64,000 nucleotides of DNA from Odontocerum albicorne (Eukaryota; Arthropoda; Insecta; Trichoptera; Odontoceridae), in NCBI GenBank assembly GCA_949825065.1, contig OX463846.1, forward strand, positions 5,599,366 to 5,663,365. Direction: 5' to 3'. Position numbers and translations under genes: made by a program. Position 1 is the first letter of the stretch; each line of letters starts with the position of its first letter. Positions 1-11,279 of the stretch are shown here, one piece after another. Under the pieces are notes generated by a model. The model searched no databases. It had not been told where the DNA came from and saw only the letters and a list, made by a program, of their open reading frames with translations.

Positions 1-130
1 TAAACATTAAAGTAATTAGTTGTAAGAATTGTTATCTACTTATAAATCAGTATAAAGTTTTTAATTTGTTCTAAGAACTTCAATATTAAGATATTAAAAA
101 TAAAAATTACGTGTAGTAAATAAACATTAA
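1..130 (+). repeat. Dispersed LINE 3'-UTR repeat (R3)
   Basis: TGTAAGAATTGTTATCTACT to AATATTAAGATATTA matches 34420-34560 in reverse. Confidence 0.6.
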
Positions 131-191
131 GTTAGGTGATAGTTCAAATATAAAAATTCGATTTGTTCTTTACTTCTTAAGTACATTTGTA

Positions 192-560
192 AAGGGTCTT
201 TCAAATTGAGTATTTTTTTTAATTGATTTTTTTAAATTCTTAAATAAAACACACAATTTGCTTTGATTTCAAAAAACTTTTTATTGTTCATTGAAGTATA
301 ATGTATGACATTTAAACACAAAAAACAATATCCGCCAAATATCCACCTCTTGCAGCTCCACAGATGTCCACTCTTTTGTCAAAAATTTTCATGACATTTT
401 GGTATAATTGCGGTTCTAACTCACCAATAACGCGAATTATTTCATCCTTCAGCTCAGAACTTGATTGGGGGTTGTTCTTATAGACCTGGCTTTTCATGTA
501 ACCCCAGAGAAAATAGTTCCACTGTGTGAGATCATGTGAGCGTCAGGGTGCGATGAAGTG
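192..560 (-). mobile_element. Mariner-like deletion derivative, copy A (truncated)
   Basis: Minus-strand copy of the same element as 5818-6356 and 31810-32352. The terminal repeat AAGGGTCTTTCAAATTGAG begins at 192 after TA. The segment 312-497 (minus) encodes the C-terminal transposase end (KSQVYKNNPQSSSELKDEII ... CGAARGGYLADIVF). The other terminus is missing beyond about 560. Confidence 0.82.
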
Positions 561-634
561 AGCTCAGAACTAAAAGTGTATGAGACTTTATCAAAATCTG
601 TTAAGAAGATGGTTCACCATAGTACTTTGGTGAA

Positions 635-945
635 TATATATGGGAGTGAAACGAATTTTATATATGGGAGTGAAACGTGAACGTGTAGAACGAATATACA
701 TATATGAAGAAAGACTAACAAAATAGTTAGACTGTGTAGAAGTCAGTGGAAAGCGGATGAGAGAAAGACCAAGGAAAGTATGGTTGTAATAAGTGAATAA
801 TATTTTGAAAGGGAAAAGATGAACGTCAGAGAAATCGTAGGGTGTATGGATGTGGAAGAGGCTGAGACTGTGTGTCGAGTTTGGAAAATCCGGCGCTCTG
901 TTCTCTCTGCTTACCCCGACAGGGGAATGGCGTGATGGTATGTAT
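635..945 (+). repeat. LINE tail family T (RTE-like 3' end), copy 1
   Basis: Decayed coding end: GRPRKVW-like, then VWKIRRSVLSAYPDR, followed by CCCCGACAGGGGAATGGCGT and a GGTATGTAT tail. 5' truncated. Confidence 0.75.
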
Positions 946-2528
946 AAAGTTTACATAAAATAAATAATAAATACAAAAGTTTACATTAAACAAATATAAA
1001 CAAAAATAAATAATAAATGAAATATTTTATTTCTAAAAAATAAAACATTAAATATTTCAATTAAGTGTAAAAAATCATAAGTTTGAAAGTCTCACTACAA
1101 TGCTATTTTATATAAAAGAGTTTAAATTTGGTTTTATAACATTTTCATACGGAAATAAACGAATCCACCCTTCTTAGTTGTAAAGTCACTAGATTATATC
1201 CCTCTTAGTTTTAAAGTTACAAATTATATCCCTCTTAGTTGTAAAGTCACAAGATTGAAACATTAAAAAAAACATTTCAAATTTTTGTTGTTTAAAATAT
1301 TTGTATAATTATCACTAGGTTAAATATAATCGGGTTATATTATTGTATATACTCGTATATACTCGTATAACTTTATTTTTTCCACCCCTATCTAATTTGA
1401 CTTACCTTTCCCTTTAGGCGCCAAGAAAAACCTTCTTATTTGATCGCAAAGCTACACACATGTATACATAAACGTCCAAGGGTGCTTCTGAATATTAAGG
1501 GAAATATAAATTCCCCTAATATGGTTTATCTTTGACTACAAATTGTCGATGCCGTTCAAGTTATTGCTCAAATATTTTCTTTCGCCAAAAAACTTCCATC
1601 TGAGTTTAAAAAAAACTGGTGAAATTATGAAGTTTTTCGTAGTAACGTTGCTGAATATATGAATATCGGATAAAGCAAATTTGAGTCGCGTTTATAAAAA
1701 AGTTAATAAAGGTACGTATGTGAGAACGAAGTGTCGCTATATAACATTGCGTGGCAGAAATTTAGAGTTGAAAACCATATTACGTTTTTTTTGTTGATTA
1801 TTTAATGAAGAGCTATTTCTCTGCCATCAAGATTGCTTTAAGAGTTTTTTGCAACCTTCCAACTGTTGCAACTTTCCAATTATTGCAACCTATTAACTTA
1901 CAGAATATATACTGGGTGTATGGCAGTAACAAAGTAAATAGGTCCGATGGTTGCTGCGCAATGCTCGAAGAATTCCGGTCAATTCCAAAAGGCGTAGATC
2001 AATGAGAAGGTAGCAATGGCGAAGAGATTCTTCTTATGGCAGGTTGTAGCAGGTCTCAAGTAAAACACAAGAGGTATAGTGTACTGAGAATATAATATTT
2101 AAAATTGAAAAACCAAGTGATGAATATCTCGTTCGGAGTCTCGGTCCAATGGTAGGACGCCTTACTCCTTCATCGGATAATTTCTGACTGATATGATATT
2201 TAATTGGATATTTTGGTTCCTGTTTTAGGAGACGGGGAGGGATAGTTTTATGTAATTTGTTTGATGAATGATTATGAGAAATAATAAGACGTTAAATACT
2301 TGTATACATGTGATGTTATATAAATGATATTACATACGAATATACATATATTTGTGGATGTGCGATGTCACACACGCTTATATATATTAGATGGGTGGTG
2401 AGAAAGAAATGGAGGTGAGATGATGGTGAGTAAATCATAGGATGTTGTATATAAATATGGGTATTTGGGGAGACGTGTGTGACTTTTAAAAATATATTAA
2501 TACATAAATATGGGAAATACGCGATTGA
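946..2528. other. AT-rich DNA without recognised genes
   Basis: Apart from the 36-bp repeats I see no gene. A 66-codon frame at 1805-2005 has no recognisable motif. Confidence 0.5.
1165..1258. repeat. Short tandem repeat, ~36 bp x 3
   Basis: Three imperfect units of CCTCTTAGTTGTAAAGTCAC plus AGATTATATC. Confidence 0.75.
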
Positions 2529-4283
2529 CTATGGTGGGAGGCTGTCGTCTGCCGCTTGAGGAGTCGGTGTCGGTGTATAAATAGGTGTAGAAAATGGTGT
2601 AGAGAAAGGTGTAGAAAATGGTGTAGAAAATGGTGTAGAAGACGGGGGGGTATTCAGAGTGACGGGGTCATTTGCAGTTGGGGGGGCGTTTGCGGGTGGG
2701 CGGGTGCGGAGAATAGATTTTGGACGTGGGTGCTTGTAGTTGGTGTTCGCGTTGTAGTTTCCGAGATTTTGTATGACGGGGTTGGGATGTCTTGATATTG
2801 AACTGTAAAACCTTTCGGCCAGAGCTCGCATGTGATCGGGGATAGTTTCAAGTGCGGTGTCCGCGTGGAGTCTAGAGTTACGAACTATGTAGGGCGCGTT
2901 TAATATCATGCGGAGGGCTTTGTTTTGAACGATTTGAATGTGATTTATCGTGGTTACCGGCGCGTAGCCCCATACCGGAAGGGCGTATGTCAATTGCGGT
3001 CTGATGATCGATTTATAAAGATGGAGTTTAGTGCGCGGACTTAATTTACTGAATTTACCGACCAATGGGAATAATGATTTTAAAGTTCCGAGAGCTTTTG
3101 CTTTTACAATGAGGGCGTGTTTGCGCCACGTGAGTCTACTGTCTAAGGTGAGGCCTAAGTATTTCACGTGGTCGGTCCATGGGACGCTCTGGCCGAAGAG
3201 TTTTAGAGTTCTGACGGGTTCGATGTATTTGCGTGAGAAGCGGGCTGCTGTGCTTTTGGAGGGATTAATTTTGATCTTCCATTCTGTGCACCATTGCTCC
3301 AGAATGGGAATGAAGTCTTGCAGTCGGTTGTGGGAGTCGGACTCGTATTTGGATGATGAGAGGAATGCTGTGTCGTCGGCGTATTGCGCGGTGATACAGT
3401 GTGCGTTAGAAAATTGGGGCATATCGCTCGTATATATATTGTACAGGATGGGGGACAGGAGTGCACCTTGGGGCACACCTGCCAGAATGGGGCGCGGGGA
3501 GGAGTTTATTCCGTCTATTTTGACGGAGAAGGAGCGATTTTCTAGAAAGGAGGCGATGATTTGCACTAGTCTAAGTGGAATACCCGTCTTGTGTAGCTTG
3601 TATACGAGTCCGTTGTGCCAGACGGTGTCGAAGGCTTTGGCCACGTCTAGCGAAAGGAGGGTCGTGAGCCCTTTGGCTCTGAAGGATTTGATAATTTGCT
3701 CTACAACGCGAAGAAGTTGATGGTTGGTCGAGTGCATCGGCATAAATCCGTGTTGCGATTCTGGAATGACGTTGCGCGCGTATATTTCAGTCGAGAGACG
3801 GTCGAGGATTAATCTCTCGAGCACTTTACCTAGGGTGGAGAGCAGACTGATCGGTCTGTGATTTTCGGGGATGGCGTGGCTTTTGCCCGGTTTGGGGAAC
3901 ATAATGACATCGGCGTTTTTGAACGGGGTCGGGAAGAATTTGTGTCGAAGGCAGGCGTTGAAGATGGCTGTAATGGTGCAGATGGCTTTTTTAGGGAGTT
4001 TTTTGAGAGTGAAATTGTTGATTTTATCGGGGCCGGGGGCTTTTTTATTGATTAGATTTTTTATGATTGTTTGAATTTCTCGCGGTGAGAAGAAGTCTGA
4101 GGTGGGGGGGGGGTTTGTTCGTTGAGTATGTTGACAACTGCATTGTCGACCATTGTTGTGTGAGTGGGGTCTGAGAGATCTGTATTTGGCGAGAAGATAT
4201 TCGCTAGAGAGTCGGCGAAGGTCTCTGCGCGGTCGCGAGCAGAGAAGACGGTGCCTTTAAAATTGAAAGGGGCCCCTCTTATT
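2529..4283 (-). pseudogene. Jockey-clade LINE ORF2 fragment: linker, reverse transcriptase and C-terminus
   Basis: Reverse transcriptase for target-primed retrotransposition. On the minus strand, 4283 to ~4113 gives FKGTVFSARDRAETFADSLA and similar linker sequence. A run of nine or so Gs near 4104-4112 shifts the frame. From there APGPDKINN, FPTPFKNADVIMFPKPGKS (RT start), ENHRPISLL, FMPMHSTNHQLL, LSLDVAKAFDTVWH, AGVPQGALLSP, QYADDTAFL (the catalytic YADD) and YLGLTLDSRLTWRKH are all intact down to the stop at 2529. The tail holds a 12-bp repeat coding TPFS units. Endonuclease and ORF1 are absent, so it is 5' truncated. It is visibly richer in GC than its neighbours. Confidence 0.9.
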
Positions 4284-4450
4284 AACGGTCAGTCGGTCAC
4301 CACAAGCGCTCACACCTCGCGAAATACAACAATTTTTGGGAGTTTTGCGCATTGCTTAGACCGACCGGTTAGCGATCTAGTCACAACGCCCGTTCATTAG
4401 TCTTCATTTCCTCTGCGGTCGCGATGCCGCGCGGACCCAAACAAACATAA
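4284..4450 (+). other. GC-rich sequence abutting the Jockey fragment, possibly a LINE 5' end
   Basis: Begins CGGTCAGTCGGTCACCACAA, is much richer in CG than the flanks, and contains a short start ATGCCGCGCGGACCC. It may be the inverted 5' end of the same LINE (twin-priming type) or a separate insertion; I cannot decide. Confidence 0.3.
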
Positions 4451-4810
4451 ATATTTTAACAAAAGTCAAGAATTTCAAGTATCAAATATCCAAGAAATAT
4501 ATAAATATCTACACATATTAATCAAACATACAAGAATCTATACATATTCAAGGGGTGACGCATACGTCCGATACACAGGGGACAGGTAATTTGTTTAAGT
4601 CTACTGAGAAATTCGTCAATATATATATAATCAGGGAGAACAAGACTCAGACTGGTCCATAAAATAGATCTCGCTACTTGAAACGTTCTGTTGAAGTATT
4701 TGGGTTTGCCAACTCCACTGGGAATCGGAAGTCAAAGTATTCTAACGTTTGACGTCAATTTGAGACGAGATTCGGAAATTTGTAACAATTTTAAAAATTG
4801 CTACACTGAA
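4451..4810. other. No recognised feature
   Basis: AT-rich with a short TATA run; nothing identified. Confidence 0.5.
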
Positions 4811-5060
4811 CTAGCTTGGGCATTTATAATGTATGTTGAGCACTGACCCAGCAAGTGAGACTTTTTTCAGCGATCCAATGGGGCGTAGAAGAGCGGGGAG
4901 ATCAAAGCTGAGATGGCTGAGTGATGTGACAGAGAACTGCAGCAATCTGGGTATAACTATACGGAAAAGGAATGCTGCTGAGAGAGAAGGGTGGAAGAAA
5001 ATCCTGCAGGAAGCCACGAATCATCCCGGGCTGCAGAGCTGATAATGATCATGACGATCT
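4811..5060 (+). pseudogene. LINE 3' coding fragment (RTE-like C-terminus)
   Basis: Open 4833-5042 with GRRRAGRSKLRWLSDV and GWKKILQEATNHPGLQS, the usual C-terminal end of insect RTE-like endonuclease/RT proteins. 5' truncated; nothing of the RT core remains. Confidence 0.75.
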
Positions 5061-5815
5061 GTTGAAACGTGGGGGAAAAAATCTGTCTTATTAAAATATA
5101 ATAAATACAACCGAAGGTATAGGTGTCATTATACCCTCAAATAACGGGCTGAAAAAAACAGAAACGGCAAAGGATATTGAGAAAAACTTTTTATCAGCTT
5201 CAATGGCAACACTCGAATACTTTACAAATAAGTATCACAAATTTCACCCGTTCAAAACTTTTCTACTGGCAACATTTTGATATTTTACAAAATGGTAGCA
5301 CGAATTTCAAAGCCATCTATTTTTTTACGATTTTCGAGATGGACAGCGTTGAGGAAAATTTTGTTTGCAAAATTGTTCAATAAACGTTTTGAAGGATATA
5401 ATAGTTCCAGCGTGGACGAAAAAGTGGAGATAGACGGGTATTTCATAGCGCGTTGTTACAAATATTTTCAGCAGTGTGCTACGTAAATTTTTGACATGTT
5501 TCGGTGAAAACTGTATGCCCACACTTTTCCAAAATATTTTTTCTAATATTTCCCTCATATTTTTGTCGTACAACTTAAAGCAATTGAAAAAACAGCGACA
5601 TTTTTATATTTTATCAAATATTAAAAAAAATGAAACAAAAAAACGTCTTTTGTTTTGATATATTTGTATGTGTATTTTAAAAATGATGAATTTTTTGCTA
5701 CAATAATATATTAAAAAATCCTACTTTTTATTGAAAATAAAATAACAGCTGTGTTTCTAAAATTAGTATCAGTTTTAGCCCACAATATATGCCATATACA
5801 AATCATCAACTATTG
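5061..5815. other. No recognised gene
   Basis: Overlapping short frames on both strands (5177-5658) with no family motif; probably decayed element sequence. Confidence 0.45.
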
Positions 5816-5817
5816 TA

Positions 5818-6356
5818 GAGTGTCTTTCAAATTGAGCGGTTTTTTAAATTTTTGGATAAAATACAGATGGCGTCGAGTACTTGCCTGGGTCTTGTGACAT
5901 TTGAGAAGTGTAATGTATGATATTTATAAAAATGGAGTCGTGTACAATACAAAAACGCGTTCAAATTGTTGAATTATTTTATGTATTATCTCCGGAAACG
6001 GAGATGTTAATTGGCCACCAAGATGATGTGATCTGACACCGTTAGACTATTTTCTCTGGAGTTCGTGAAAAGCCAGGTCTATAAGAATGACCCTTAATCA
6101 ATTCCTGAGCTGAAGGACAAAATTATTCTCGTTATTGGTGAGCTAGAACCGCAATTATGCCAAAATGTCATCGAAAATTTTGACAAAAGAGTAGATATCT
6201 GTTGAGCTGCAAGAGGTGGACATTTGGTAGATATTGGTTTTTCTGTTTAAATATCGTACATTATACTTCAATGACCAATAGAAAGTTTTTTTAAATGAAA
6301 TCAAATTGTGTGTTTTATTCAAGAATTAAAAAAAATGCTCAATTTGAGAGACCCTT
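5818..6356 (+). mobile_element. Mariner-like deletion derivative, copy B (539 bp)
   Basis: TA-flanked (5816-5817, 6357-6358) with mirrored ends of about 45 bp around GTCTTTCAAATTGAGC and GAATTAAAAAAAATGCTCAA. Inside, a transposase start-like segment (after 5931) jumps directly to the third catalytic region (TPLDYFLW, about 6040) and the C-terminus, so the middle of the gene is deleted. Stops at about 6094 and 6202 interrupt the remnant. Non-autonomous, IS630-Tc1-mariner superfamily. Confidence 0.85.
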
Positions 6357-7534
6357 TATATTATGCTCGCTGGAGGTGACAGCTTCATGCAAAGTTAAAG
6401 TGCAACAGCATGTATAAAAATCAAGCTTAAACTTTCATTTCCAACTTAATATGATTTATCGGGGGTTTAAACCATTTCTCAATTTTTAATATAGAACTTT
6501 TTATAACCATTCAAACATCTCAGGTGATATTGCTAGAGACGCGATCTATCATATAAATTTTCATGGTTTATTGTACTAATCTAATAGTTTTTAATATTAA
6601 TCTTACTTTGTGCCTGAATTTTTAGAGGATTTTATCGTAGTTTATAATAATTTATTTAAAAATAACAATGAGATACTTTTTGGACCATAAAATAATTTTT
6701 TTTATTTCCCGTTTTGATCACGAGTGCATAGAATATTTCAATTAAAATTAATTGAAAGTTTAATATATTTGCTTAACAAAAATCGCCATTTTCTTAACTA
6801 GTCATATTTTTCCACTTAAATTTTAAATCTATTCCCTACATGGTGGCTTACGAAATGAGTTTTACCATGAACGGAAAGATCTTTATTTTGCAAGTTTATT
6901 TTTGCAAAATAACTTGTTGAAAAATCGTTTTCTCAGATGACTCTAGTTGAGAAATAATCTAGTTTCAGGCACATCCCGAGACGAGGTAGTGTAGTGCTGA
7001 AATTCGCGATTTATTTTTACATCTCTTATATTTTGCGCATCTTGAAAGATTGCAAATAAAACGAAACATCCTTATATTCTCATAGTCTACAGTGAGAACT
7101 TGAGTGTCTTGATATACAATTTGGATTTAAAATAAATACAAAGTGAAAAATTTAAAGAATTATTATGTTGTCGATAAATGTTGAACAATGTGTTGTTACA
7201 ATAATAATTTTTATACAAGACAAGAAAAACTTGGTTTTATTAAATAAAACATGTGTTTTATTGCAAGGGAGGTCTATTACGAACATTAAAATAATACATT
7301 TAAAAAATTTAATGTGTAGTGCGCACTAGATCTACAAGACAGTTCAATCCCTTTTATACCGAAAATTGCTATACTAATTATAAAATAAACTCCTCTATAA
7401 TTCGTATGCAAAGACTTAGAAATGAGTTTTGCAACAATTAAGATATTTTTAATATAAGTATATATAGTATTCGCCAGAATATCACAACAATATTTAGAAA
7501 TAGCTACTAACTTTGTGCTCTCCTTTATTAATAT
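6357..7534. other. AT-rich DNA, nothing identified
   Basis: No open frame, hairpin or repeat that I can relate to other parts of the window. Confidence 0.5.
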
Positions 7535-8050
7535 AAATAACCTAGTACGAACGAAACATTAAGGACAATACTTTGCCTCTGGAGTTGAGTAACCCTGCAT
7601 CAACATGTGGAAGGTTTCGATTCTGCAAAGCAACTTGCATCTCGTTCTACAAGTAAACCCACGTATTTTCTATATCTATAGATCTATCCATAAAATTCTT
7701 GAAAAATCCAATTCTGGTTCTATGTAAACGTTTTTCCATTAAAAACAAATCTAAGTTCTTTACCGCTATAAAATAAGTCTTCGACAATTACGTAAGTCTA
7801 CTTGGTGAAGTTTGGTAATATTTTGTGATATGCATACATATATTGAATTTAAATATACATATTAATATTAAATAATTCTAAACAATGACTGTAATTTATC
7901 ATTTCTACTGCTTTTTGTGTCTTCATGTTAGTTTAAGATAAAGTTTTGTATTTTTTGTCAATAATTTTAAGCACTTGTATAATCTGTCATACGTTCATTT
8001 GTATATAAAAGACACTGTTGTGTCGTTAATTAAATAAAATTAATTAATAC
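7535..8050 (+). repeat. Dispersed ~500-bp repeat R4, copy 1
   Basis: Shares ACGAAACATTAAGGAC, GTGGAAGGTTTCGATTCT, CTTGCATCTCGTTCTACAAG and CAATGACT with 26820-27330 in the same order and spacing. Ends TCGTTAATTAAATAAA. No open frame. Possibly a LINE 3' UTR or processed transcript end. Confidence 0.8.
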
Positions 8051-9104
8051 GACGTACAAAGATGTCACAAATTATAAACATTATGATAACTCATACAAAA
8101 TTATAATAAAAAGAAGCATTCACATACTACCACATAGACAAGTACGCATCAGACCAAGGCCCAAGGCTGTAGCCTATCCAACAAAACCTAAAAATGAGTT
8201 AGTGTTAAAATTTGAGTCACATAACGTTTCTTTATAAGCCAGAAGTGCCTTTACTTAAAGTTCTAAATTATACTACTGCTGCCATCTATAATTTTTTTTG
8301 GCAAAGCGATTTTCGTGATATACTTTTATGCCAAATTTGCCTATCAAACAAAAAATATTTAATATTTTAATTTCATCAAATAATCTTGTCATAATATTAG
8401 ATAATTTTTTTATTTTTATTGTAGTAGTCTAAAAATGTTTTTCAATGAATAAAAAAACATTAATTACATAACATTTGATTTATAATAACCCATAAACTTT
8501 GAGTTCCATTATCTCATTTCAATATATTCGTTGTATAGGCTGGTTTGGCACTCTGCCATTAATATAGTCTCGCTACACATTCATCTCAGAGCACACATTT
8601 TACCAATAGTGATGAAGATACATTGCAATAAAAAGTAAAAGTTTGCATATAAAAATAAATTTTCGTGACGGTTTTGAAAGCAATTAGTTAAACTGTACCA
8701 CACGTACAAACATTCCGTTCTTCAGGGGAAAGGATTCGGGTCGAGTGTTCTGAGAGTTGCGCTCAGAAGGGTGGCAGAATATCAAAGCAGCCTGCATCCT
8801 GCTACCCCTTTCTCCAACATATCGTGTGCATTCCGGTAATAGATTAAAATGTAAACCGCATACGAAAAGAAGGATCCTCTCTAACGTTCACCTTCTGAAA
8901 GTGCAATGCTTTCTAGAAATTCCTTATTTTATCGTATTTATTATGCTGTTTTTTTTTAAATAGCTTACAAGTTATGCAAACTGTTTATGCAACACTATAA
9001 AATTGATTGAATTCGAATGAATTTACGTAGAATGTGTGGAATAACAACGTATGAAAGAATAAGGAAATACAATGTAAATAAATTATTGTTATTTGTTTTA
9101 TCTA
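8051..9104. other. No recognised gene
   Basis: A 68-codon frame at 8757-8963 is unrecognised; the rest is AT-rich. Confidence 0.45.
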
Positions 9105-9990
9105 ATACTGTTTATACCACTTTTTGTAACAGTATAACCCTACTGGTTTCAAGGGTTACACCTCATCATCAGGGGAGCACAAACAATACTTGAAAAAGTG
9201 GAATAAACAGTGTTTGACAAAACAAATTACAATGTCTTTAAACCTCCACAGTGTTAAAGCCTTAACTATAAATAATATATTGTAATTTGTTTTATCAAAC
9301 ACGGTTTATTTCACTTTACATAACGGTATACCGTTACATGAAGTGGAACAAACAGTGTTTGATAACACAAAGTACAATGTCTTTAACCCTCCACAATGTT
9401 AATGCCTTAACTATAAATAATATATTGTAATTTGTTTTATCAAACACGGTTTATTTCACTTTACATAACGGTATACCATTATATGAAGTGGAACAAACAG
9501 TGTTTGATAACACAAAGTACAATGTCTTTAACCCTCCACAAGGTTAATGCCTTAACTATAAATAATATATTGTAATTTGTTTTATCAAACACGGTTTATT
9601 TCACTTTACATAACGGTATACCGTTATATGAAGTGGAACAAACAGTGTTTGATAAAACAAATTACAATGTCTTTAACCCTCCACAATGTTAATGCCTTAA
9701 CTTTAAATAATATATTGTAATTTGTTTTATCAAACACGGTTTATTTCACTTTACATAACGGTATACCGTTATATGAAGTGGAATAAACAGTGTTTGATAA
9801 AACAAATTACAATGTCTTTAACCCTCCACAATGTTAATGCCTTAACTATAAATAATATATTGTAATTTGTTTTATCAAACACGGTTTATTTCACTTTACA
9901 TAACGGTGTACTGTTATATGAAGTGGAATAAACAGTGTTTGATAAAACAAATTACAATGTCTTTAAGCCTCCACAATGTTAATGTAACTA
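9105..9990. repeat. 145-bp tandem array of palindromic units
   Basis: CTTAACTATAAATAATATATTG recurs at 145-bp steps (9261, 9406, 9551, 9696, 9841). Each unit is a ~105-bp near-perfect palindrome centred on AACGGTATACCGTT, with arms TTGTAATTTGTTTTATCAAA and mirrored CAAATTACAATG, plus a ~40-bp spacer carrying CCTCCACAATGTTAATGCC. The first unit has a longer centre including CTCATCATCAGGGGAGCACA, as in the dispersed foldback copies. Units differ by only a few bases. Confidence 0.92.
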
Positions 9991-10019
9991 TAAATAAATT
10001 ATTTAGGTTAAAATAAAAT

Positions 10020-10310
10020 ACAGTGCTTAGGATTAATATAGGATCATATCATATAGTTTAGTCTCGTAGAAAGAATGTAGGAGATTTACAAAAATAATAT
10101 TTGCGAGTAGTTTATAAGGTAAGAGGTGCTTAGGTAGACATAGATACACGTGACGTGAGCAAATAAATCAAATTTTGAAAGCAAAATTGATACAAAGCAT
10201 TTATAGGAGACTGACAAGGTGGACAGAGTAGAAGCAAACGATGTGCCTGTATATAATGAAGTGGATATATGTTCTCTCGGCCTTCCCCAAATGGCAGGTA
10301 TATGACGTAG
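10020..10310 (+). repeat. LINE tail family T, weak copy
   Basis: Only the end is convincing: a CTCTCGGCCTTCCCC box and a GGCAGGTATATGACG tail in the position of the family's CCCCGACAGG tail. The rest is too decayed to be sure. Confidence 0.35.
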
Positions 10311-10975
10311 TTGTAATGAGTAAGCTGGTTTTGACCTGATCAGTTTAAATAAATTGGTTAATTGTGAAGTAGTAACATAAAGTTATTAAATATATTGTTT
10401 CCAAATAAATGTTGTATGTAAGTTATTTTGTGGATATGCATACTTTGAACAGTAAAAGAAAATGTACTGAAAGGGATTAATTGGTCAACTTCGAAAAGAC
10501 GAAGCTCTTAAAGTCGTTTTAGGGATACTGAGTTAAAGAAACACCAATATGTGGCGAACATGCTTCAGTGTAACCAGATGGCTAAGATGCTTGTGTTAAT
10601 CTTACTGAAAGTCCCACAAAAGACGTAACGGAGCAGCGCCATTGAAATGTCTAAGATGTCATCGTCTAGGAGGTCCAGTTACTACGAAGATGACAACCTG
10701 AGGAAACTAAGATAGAGAAACAGGCGTGTAGACACTTGTCTTGGACTGGCAATAAAGTCAAGAATACTCCTCTCAAAAAAGACACGCGTACTTTAAGAAT
10801 TCATTCTTGGTGTATCAAATAGCAGGAACCATGATATTGGAAATATGTTGGTGGAATAACTTGTTGTTATTTTGATTAAATGTAATCAGATTGAAACAGT
10901 TTTTAATCCACTTAAAAATAAATTACTAATAGTTTTGAGTCATATGCGGCTCATTGCAGTCATTACACTTTTGAG

Positions 10976-11048
10976 TCAAATGCGACTCGTCTTTAGGGTA
11001 TTCCAAATGCCGTTAAATTGGAATACCCCTGAAGATGAGTCGAATGTG
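10976..11048. repeat. Hairpin with GAAGATGAGTCG arm
   Basis: ATGCGACTCGTCTTTAGGG TATTCCAA is mirrored by TTGGAATACCCCTGAAGATG AGTCG with an ~11-nt loop, about 30 bp per arm. A related CCATGAAGATGAGTCGCATA occurs at 33011-33034. Confidence 0.65.
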
Positions 11049-11059
11049 ACCACTTCTAC

Positions 11060-11279
11060 GATTTATTTGATTCTACGTTACCTTCCTACAGAATATTACA
11101 CACTTGATTCAACCATACATTCCTTGGTCTTCCTCTCACATGCTTTCCTCTAAAATTTGCACTATATATTCCACAAGAGTTAACCATCTCAACGTACTCT
11201 TTCTTCTTCATCTTACTTAACACATCAGTCTTAAATTCACACCTATCCCTAACCACTTCATTCCGTATTTTGTTATGTA
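11060..11279 (-). repeat. LINE tail family T, left half split by mariner
   Basis: Minus strand reads IRNEVVRDRCEFKTDVLSKM and RGRPRNVWLNQV. The other half continues at 12484 after the mariner. Confidence 0.75.

Noticed and set aside
2556..3720. Plus-strand frames antisense to the Jockey reverse transcriptase
   Set aside because: They are shadow frames of the minus-strand RT and its TPFS repeat; no independent motifs.
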